Below, piece by piece: positions 57,167 to 64,000 of a DNA stretch of 64,000 nt. Position numbers and translations under genes: made by a program. Each line of letters begins with the position of its first letter. Position 1 is the stretch's first letter. The notes under the pieces were generated by a model. It saw nothing but the letters and a program-made list of their open reading frames with translations. It was not told the origin of the DNA and searched no databases. This stretch comes from Cycas panzhihuaensis (taxonomy: Eukaryota; Cycadophyta): NCBI GenBank assembly GCA_023213395.1, contig CM041465.1:29209741-29273740 (forward strand), read 5' to 3'.

Positions 57167-57836
57167 TTATTCCTAATTTATCTATGAAAAATTAAAATTT
57201 ACTTCTACTCAAACCTTTTGTAAAGATATCTGCTATTTGATCTTCTGATTTACAGTATACGAGCTCAATTTATTTATTTTGAACTTTCTCCCTGATGAAG
57301 TGATGGTGAACTTCTATGTGTTTTATTCTTGCATGAAACACATGATTTTTTGTCATTTTGAATGTGCTTTAATTATCATAAAATAGAATGGTTGGTTCTA
57401 TTTATTCTTATCCTAGATCTTTCAACAATTGTTTAATCCAAATAGCTTCATAGGTAGCACTGACTGCTGATTTATACTTGGTTTCTTTAGATGACAATGC
57501 TATTATAGTTTGTTTTTTACTGTTCCATGAAATTATTACTGATCCCATAGAGAAACAATACCATGTGGTAGACTTTCTTTCTGTTCTATCACCTGCCCAA
57601 TCTGAATCACTATACCTAGATAGATATATATTCTTGTCTTGAGTGTATCTTAACTCAAGATTTATAGTTCCTTTAAGATATCTTAGTATTTGTTTTGCTG
57701 CATTCCAATGAGAGATTTTTGGTTCTTGCATGAATCTAGAAATTACTCCTCCAGAAAAGGCTATATTTGGTCTGGTGGCAGTAAGATAGATCAAGCTTCT
57801 AACAAGTTGTCTATATAGGGTTGTATTAACCTTTTG
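57145..57836 (-). pseudogene. Second Cop-F unit: RNase H and RT end, truncated
   Basis: Minus strand, open 57794-57408: MIYLTATRPNIAFSGGVISR, AKQILRYLKGTINLELRYTQ, SDSDWAGDRTERKSTTWYCF and ALSSKETKYKSAVSATYEAI. Closely similar to 52789-52200 but better preserved (DSDWAGD kept). It ends abruptly in RT at 57836 (TLYR-QL equivalent), where an LTR stub starts. Confidence 0.85.
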
Positions 57837-57866
57837 TAATGTTTAGATAAAATATTACCTCTAATA
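57837..57866 (-). repeat. LTR end stub, best match Cop-E 5' LTR
   Basis: TAATGTTTAGATAAAATATT then ACCTCTAATA, about 27 of 31 bases as in the Cop-E LTR end at 40479-40509. Confidence 0.5.
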
Positions 57867-59888
57867 ATTATAGGGTTAAGAGTGCTCTTTTAATAAACTT
57901 TGCTCTAAGTGAAGATCAACCTCTTTTACCTAAGAAAGACACCTACAACCACAAAGCACAAGAACTTATTAGCCAAAAGACTAAGATATGATAATATATA
58001 AGAGATAAATAAATAGAATTAAGCAATTAGATTCTATCCAAAATGAAATAAGCCCTTTAATTTCTAAAAATAAGCCTTCCTATAACCTAAATAGAAGTGT
58101 CAACTTTGGTAGCTTGTAACTCCTTTAAAAACTACTCAAATCTAGCTAGAAATGACTCTAATCTATAGAGCTTGAAACCATGATTCTAATAGTTTAGACA
58201 ATGCTCAAATATAACTTCCCATTGAAAAGTTATGGTCAAAATACTGACAGGTACTCCTTAAGGGAAAAAAACTAAATAGGGTTGTCTTAAGCCCCCTTCA
58301 GAAATTAGCCCTAGGTCTTAGCAAGTCTACATATGACCATTGGCTTATTAGATAATGTGATAATAATTTTTTGGAGGCAAAAATTTTAATAGGTTGGCAG
58401 TATAGTTTTTCCCCTTAACTTCTACATGGGGATCTAAGGGGGTAGGAGCCTCCCTTGGCTGACGGGTGCAGGGGGAGCCAGAACCCTATCCTCCCCTACA
58501 AAGAGGGAGTTTAGGCGTAGTAACCACTGACCCAAAAATCTAGTGCTACAAAACATACTAAATTGTTAAGAGAATTAGGGTCTTTCATTCAAAATACCCC
58601 AGATTTGATGGTTAAGATTTGTGCCTTGTATGACTCTCTCATATAGCCTGATTTAAGGTGTTTTTTCATTATATTAATGGTATTCAATATATTGGATGTA
58701 CTATGAGGAGTAGGGCAGCTGGTTGTTGTTGCTGTGAGTATTCAACTATAGATTATGTACGTTTCTCCATTCTTAATTAATAAAGATCAATACCTTTCCT
58801 GTGTGGATGTTTCCCTAGCATACTATTAGGGTTTTACCAAGTTATATCTGGTGTATATATCATTATTTGGTTTTGTAATTTATTTATTGTATTATCTCTA
58901 GTTTAAAAACTTGTATGTTAAATTTTAGTTTCAATTCATGTAACTATTTACAAAATAGTTTAGATCTTGGTGGCAGTTTTTGGTTATTAGGACATAGTTT
59001 TCTCAATATGGCTATGATGTAGAGTGGCTGGTAAACCTCAAATATTATGAAATATACCCTAAGATTTTTTATTTTATAAAAATGATAAGAAACAACCTAA
59101 AATTGTTTAAGTTCATCCATTTTTTAAGTTAAATCATGGTCATATAGAGTTAAATATAACCTCAAATTAAGGCCCTAGTGTAGATCTCATCTAAAAATAT
59201 AATCTAATTTAATTTAATTTTAACTTTAGAGAAAAAGATAAGATGAAAAATTTTAAATTTTAATACGCAGTAGTAGCACAACATTTTAGGCAAATGGTGG
59301 AATGAAAATCACTCAAATCTACATCGTTTTCAATGCAGATCACTTTAAGAGGGTTTGTGTTAATATAGAGATGTCATACGAGTAGATCTTTTGCAATTAT
59401 AGGCTTTAAAATGGCTCCAGCAAATCTAAGTACATCCATAGCCTACGTAGGATTTCAAAGAGAATTAGAGTAAAAAATAGGCAAAGGCTCCTCTGTGATA
59501 AACTAAAATAGACCAAATAGGCCATGCATGGCTATACCTTCTTCTTCCAAGTAGACAAGAAGTAGATTAGAGCATGTACAAGTGATTTTAGAATTATGTG
59601 GTTAATGAAAACACAAAAGTGGAGGCTGAATGACTGAAATGATATCCTATTTCCATCATTTTTTCTTAAAACTAGAATAATGATATGAGAGGATTTCTAC
59701 CAACCGATCCTATAATAAATGAGTGTAGCTATATGATAAAAATGATTTATGGTAGTGTTATATTTGCTAGGTACTGCTAAAATTCATTTAAAACTAAAGA
59801 GATGACAATGAATAAGGTGTTGTTATTGATGAATGGGCTACTGTTTCACAATCAAACTCACAAAATATTGATTAAAATATATATTAAT
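57867..59888 (-). other. Presumed distal leader of Cop-A; no gene
   Basis: Two kilobases with stops in all frames. A GC-richer patch at ~58425-58510 (GGGGGTAGGAGCC, GGGGGAGCCAGAACC). Placed in Cop-A because a PBS and LTR of minus orientation follow. Confidence 0.35.
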
Positions 59889-59901
59889 GGCTCTAATACC
59901 A
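59889..59901 (-). promoter_or_regulatory. Primer-binding site of Cop-A
   Basis: GGCTCTAATACCA is the complement of TGGTATTAGAGCC, one change from the initiator tRNA-Met site, next to the LTR at 59902. Confidence 0.65.
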
Positions 59902-60283
59902 TGCCAAATTTATCATCAAGATCAAATACATGTGGATTCAAATGTAAATCAAAAGAAAAACTATAAATGACACAAGACAAATTGAGCAAACAAATTTCAA
60001 AACAATGCAATCATCAAATTTGTTAACTGATTGCTCTCAATTTTGGTAGAGCTTTTTCATGTAAAATTTTTCCATATGCAAAGCATAGGCTTGTCGCATA
60101 ATTTATAAGTATATGAACCTATAAATACAAGAATATCATTAGCTAATATATTAACAAAGTAGGCAGACCCAACTAATTTATCGATTACAACTTAATTTAC
60201 AAATGGGTGTCCTAAAGTTATATTGAATATAAATATATGATACATAATTATTACATTGAAGGTGTCATTACATGTTTTAATGC
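59902..60283 (-). repeat. 5' LTR of Cop-A
   Basis: Starts TGCCAAATTT beside the PBS. Its last ~80 bp match the LTR remnant at 7954-8020 (GTCCTAAAGTTATATTGAAT). Right boundary within a few bases. Confidence 0.6.
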
Positions 60284-60299
60284 ATAGCCTATATCATCT

Positions 60300-60480
60300 T
60301 TTAGATTAACTAATCCTATTAAAAGAATAAGCTAAATGGATCAACTATTTATAAGTTTTTGACTTCTCTATTAAATACAAAAGAGATAAGAAAAGCATGG
60401 TTGCTGATATCATTTCCTATATTTCCATAGAGTCCCCTACCAGTGAACTGCCCATAAAGTCCTTTACCGATGAAATTAGT
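60300..60480 (+). pseudogene. Gyp-1 RNase H, C-terminal end
   Basis: RLTNPIKRIS then AKWINYL and FDFSIKYKRDKKSMVADIIS match the gypsy RNase H end (RHAKWxxFLQxFDFxIxYKKGKxNVVADALS). It is + strand, as the RT at 3930-7953, and lies just beyond the Cop-A LTR, so it is the continuation of Gyp-1. No integrase is recognisable after it. Confidence 0.7.
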
Positions 60481-60815
60481 ATCCATGCCATCTCCAAATC
60501 CTAACCACTATGATTAGAAGACTTGGTAGTTGAAAATCTCTCCCACCCATAATTTGACAAGTGGGTATCTAAAGTTCACACCCATAAAAATTGGTCTCTC
60601 TATAATTTTCAATGTTTATATGAAAATTAAAATTTTTTTCACCTCACCTTATTATTCATCTCCCAAATTTTAATCGAATGCCATTCCACTCCATTTATTA
60701 GTCATTCAGGTTTTGATAAAATATATAAATAAATTCAATCTGAATTCTACTAGCCCAATATGAAATCTTTTATTCTCCTATTTATCTCTTAATGTGATAC
60801 TTTCTCGAGGAATAA
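60481..60815. other. No gene seen
   Basis: AT-rich remnant following Gyp-1 RNase H; no integrase motif could be found. Confidence 0.4.
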
Positions 60816-61049
60816 TGTAGTGAGCCTAAATGGTATAGTTATGTATAAATAATCACATTAAATTAGTGAAGGGTCATGTTTATTTATTAATTAGACATGT
60901 CCTTCTATGAATAGACTATATATACACTTATATATGTAATATTAAACATCAATATATCAATCATTCAATCAATATTAATTAATTATCTTTGGATATTTAA
61001 TCTTTGACCAAATTAGCCTCCTATTTACGAGTGTGACTAGCTTGAGTCA
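60816..61049 (+). repeat. LTR end of another + strand element (LTR-I)
   Basis: The right end is set by GAGTCA at 61044-61049, then CCTTAAG and a PBS, the same spacing as in Gyp-1. The left end is a guess (TGTAGTGAGCC at 60816). No mate in the window. Confidence 0.45.
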
Positions 61050-61056
61050 CCTTAAG

Positions 61057-61069
61057 TGGTATTAGAGCC
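61057..61069 (+). promoter_or_regulatory. Primer-binding site of LTR-I element
   Basis: TGGTATTAGAGCC, initiator tRNA-Met type with one change. Confidence 0.75.
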
Positions 61070-61113
61070 ACAATCTTACTATCATGGAAAAAAATGAACA
61101 ATCTTACTATCGT

Positions 61114-61115
<2 letters not shown>

Positions 61116-61158
<43 letters not shown>

Positions 61159-61213
61159 GAATATATATATATGTATGTATGTATGTATATGTATGCATGC
61201 ATGTATGTATATA

Positions 61214-61281
<68 letters not shown>
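61116..61281. repeat. Compound microsatellite (GA)n-(TA)n-(TATG)n-(TA)n
   Basis: GA at 61116-61160, TA to ~61172, TATG/TGCA-type tetramers to ~61210, then TA to 61281. It begins ~45 bp after the PBS and inside the possible gag start (ATG at 61084). Confidence 0.95.
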
Positions 61282-61283
<2 letters not shown>

Positions 61284-62640
61284 CCTTGTCTCGCCTACTT
61301 TGTTAATGTCACATTAAAGGTTTATAAATTGTATTACATGATCTATATACAAAATATTGTATAATATAAATGGAAGCAACACGATACAATCTAGTTCAAC
61401 ATATCACCAAGGAATCTACAATTGAGATAATTATATAAGCCAATTGCCACGACTCTATTGAATACACTATAAACCTTAGCATATATAAAATTTGACTTGC
61501 AATTATATTATTAATTATGCCATATACACATTGAGTACTAAGAATTAAATGTAGGCATATCAAAGTGGTGCATATCCATTCAATATTGTAAAATGTTAGC
61601 TTATGTACATTATGACAGTTGTATAAAGCATTCAACATAACAACATCCATTGTCATAACATATTAAGACCAACAACCATTGCTCGAACCTATATTTATTC
61701 ATATTCTACCAAATATTGTAACCAAGTGAACATTAACAATATTATAATGTTCACAACATACATGTAGAAAGTATTAAATAAAATGATAATAATACGAAGT
61801 AGTAATTAAATGCCATCAAGATTATGGTAACCATAAACCAACTATGTAGAAAATTTCTTGCGATTCCACTGATCTTTATCCCTACCCACTACTTGTTTAT
61901 ATTTATCTAGCTGCTCATCATCCATTGTTTGAGTGTTCATTCCTATCGTCTCTATTGTCCTACTTTTTATCCATTTTCCATCTTTACCAATTGACATTTC
62001 CTTCTATTGACCCATCTATTTGTTGATTATTTGGCATTATTATCTATTCATCCTTGTCTATTCATCTATTCATCATCATTTATCATTTATGTGTCTTTTT
62101 ATTAGTCATTTGTCCATTCATCTACTTTCTCGTTTCCTCTTTCGTTGTCTGGTCTAATCCCTAGTCTATTAAAGTTGATCGCCATTTTTTATATTATAAT
62201 TCAACTGAATCTATTCATCATCATTTCCATTCAATTCTTCATCCATTTCATCATCACCATTGGTTCATGTATTTGTCATTTATAAAAAAATATTTTTCAT
62301 ATTTCTATTTTATCGCATGACAATTCAATGTAAAAACATTTTATTTTTCTATATAAGTTATTAACTCACTATATAGTGTTAATTATAATATATTTCCTAA
62401 ATATATTACACATCCAAACTTATATACTTATGCTATTTACACTATTATACATTTACAAAATATTTTTAGTAGTGTAAATATATTATATATTGATCCTTTC
62501 ATATTCATTTTATAATTATTCATATTATCATTTATATCCTTTTTAATTAATTTTTTATTATAAAATATTTCAAGTGCTTTATAGAATTATCATAGTTACT
62601 ATTTAATTATCAAATATTTTAAGTGTTCTCAGAGAAAAAC
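61282..62640. other. AT-rich DNA without genes; pyrimidine-biased tract
   Basis: No domain or RNA gene. From ~61880 to 62300 the + strand is strongly C/T-rich with many TTCATC, CATCTATT and CATCATTT words. 62330-62640 is almost pure A/T. Confidence 0.5.
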
Positions 62641-63054
62641 CATAGTTACCTTACTCATATCAAACCATTCATAAGGGTAGTTTAGTGATACATATACAAT
62701 CACAATCTGAAGACTGGCATCATAAATATATTATTCAATGGTAAGCTCAGAGATATAGTGTTTATAGGTTAATCCAATCATAGTATACTATACTAATTAG
62801 GAGGCTTAACCTACCTTCATATCAATCATTATCTGTACCTAAATCTGATGGAATTTCAATTGGGATGGAATAGAGAACTGCATTACATGGAGATTCATTC
62901 TCCTTAAATATACATTATATAAATGACCGTTACAGACTGAAATGTAACTGATCAATATGAGATAGCCAAGTGTCATAGTCTTAGATTTGAGTTAGATTTG
63001 AGGGGTATCTCAACATGGCCCCTCTTTACCTAGATAAAACATTATATTTTAACA
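62641..63054 (-). repeat. 3' LTR of Cop-J (left limit uncertain)
   Basis: The right end ...AAAACATTATATTTTAACA at 63054 meets the purine tract. Left boundary not determined. Confidence 0.45.
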
Positions 63055-63075
63055 CTGTTTCTTAATGTTTTATCT
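63032..63075 (-). other. Inverted repeat bracketing the Cop-J purine tract
   Basis: AGATAAAACATTA (63032-63044) and TAATGTTTTATCT (63063-63075), perfect 13 bp. Confidence 0.8.
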
Positions 63076-64000
63076 CCAACAAACCTAATTTGTTTGTCAA
63101 ATACTAAAATCTTTCTTTTCCAAGAGACTTTGTCAGAAGATCTACAACTTGTTCAGAAGATGGACAATATTCAAGGTCAATTTCCTTATTTTGGACATTT
63201 TCCCTTATGAAATGATGATGAACTTCTATGTGCTTCATTCTTGCATGAAGGACTGGATTTTTGGTCAACTTGACGGTGCTCTGATTGTCACATTTTAGAG
63301 GGGTTGCTTCATTTTCACCCTATTCCAGGTCAATCAAAAGTTGTCTTAACCAGATACCTTCGCATGTTGTTGTTGTGGCTACTTTGTATTCTGCTTTGGT
63401 GGAAGACAATGCAACAATGACTTGCTTTTTACTGCACCATGAGATTGCTGAAGGACTAAGAAAGAAACAATACCCACTAGTAGACTTTCTTTGCTCCTTG
63501 TCTCCTGCCTAGTTAGAGTTGTAATATCCTGATAATTTTGTTGAACCTTTTTTTGGATACACTAGTTTCAGATCTATTATTCCCTTAAGATATCTTAGAA
63601 TTCTTTTTATAGCCTTCCAGTGTCTTAATTTAGGATTCTGCATATATCTGGCTACAAGTCCCACTGAGTGAGATATGTCAGGCCTGGTAGCTATCATATA
63701 AATTAGACTACCGATCATTTATCTGTACAGAGTGATGTTTGCTCCCTCTTCCATGTCATCAGCCATTAATTCATAATTTGTTTCTATGGGTGTGGCACAG
63801 GGATTGCAATTTTCCATCTGAAATATGGATAGAAAATTTCTAATGTATTTACTCTAGGACAGAGTTATATAACTCTATTGTTGGTCTATTTCTAATCCCA
63901 GTTAGTAATTTAAAAGACCTAAGTCTTTCATCTTAAACTTTTGTTGGAGTTATTCTTTTATGTCTTTAATGTCTTTTTTGTTGTTTCTGGTGAGGAGCAT
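63076..64000 (-). pseudogene. Cop-J reverse transcriptase (C-terminal) and RNase H, running off the window
   Basis: Minus strand. RNase H is well kept: KSTSGYCFFLSPSAISWCSK, IVALSSTKAEYKVATTTTCE, CDNQSTVKLTKNPVLHARMK and HIEVHHHFIRENV. RT end 63718-63509: MIGSLIYMIATRPDISHSVG, KRILRYLKGIIDLKLVYPKK. Further right MKDLGLLNY and LGLEIDQQ lead to MLLTRNN at the window edge, just after where YVDD is expected. About six stops. Related to Cop-B and Cop-E. Confidence 0.87.

Noticed and set aside
61084-61364. Three overlapping frames over the GA/TA array
   Set aside because: Simple-sequence artefacts.

Overview
The window is plant nuclear DNA from a repeat-dominated, large genome. It is AT-rich and contains no intact host gene, no tRNA or rRNA gene, and nothing bacterial. 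Almost all of it is LTR retrotransposons nested inside one another and in decay. Most stop codons are one transition from a coding codon. A large-genome seed plant, possibly a gymnosperm, fits, but the species cannot be read from the sequence. Element names below are local labels.

Layout, outermost first. (1) Gyp-1, a + strand Ty3/gypsy element: LTR end and primer-binding site (PBS) at ~1-709, gag/protease remnants ~2180-3700, reverse transcriptase (RT) from ~3930. Its RT is split at 4218 by Lk, a small LTR element (4219-7742, target site duplication TATTC), and resumes at 7743-7953. The last part of Gyp-1 RNase H reappears at ~60300-60480. (2) Between these two Gyp-1 parts sits Cop-A, a - strand Ty1/copia element: truncated 3' LTR 7954-8020, pol 8021-10846 and 30016-30450, gag ~30880-31750, leader 57867-59888, 5' LTR 59902-~60283. 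(3) Cop-A is broken by Cop-B (+ strand copia, 10852-30010, two 216-bp LTRs, TSD GGTCT/GGTTT) and by Cop-E (- strand copia, ~32.3-57.9 kb). (4) Cop-B is broken inside RT by Gyp-C (- strand Tat/Ogre-like gypsy, 14700-28688, two 2576-bp LTRs, TSD GAAGG). (5) Cop-E is broken in its 3' LTR by Cop-D (32608-40478, TSD ATAAT) and on its 5' side by Cop-H (+ strand copia, ~47.3-51.9 kb) and Cop-F (- strand copia, 51928-57144, followed by a truncated second unit to 57836). The right end holds an LTR/PBS of another + strand element (~60.8-61.1 kb), microsatellites, AT-rich DNA without genes, and Cop-J (- strand copia) running off the edge.

The most interesting parts are these. Gyp-C carries, between integrase and its 3' LTR, an antisense gene on the + strand with its own TATA box, a frame-preserving intron and a plant-mobile-domain-like protein; beyond it lies a second RNase H in the pol orientation. 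Gyp-C has no gag. An inverted repeat brackets the polypurine tract/3' LTR junction in at least six elements from three LTR families, with different arm sequences that still pair. Cop-D contains a fragment of a plant spatacsin-like host gene and has three LTRs. Three copia elements share Lys at the third catalytic position of integrase.

Nothing here looks able to move on its own, because every pol has several stops or frameshifts. All identities come from reading motifs by eye; no database search was run.
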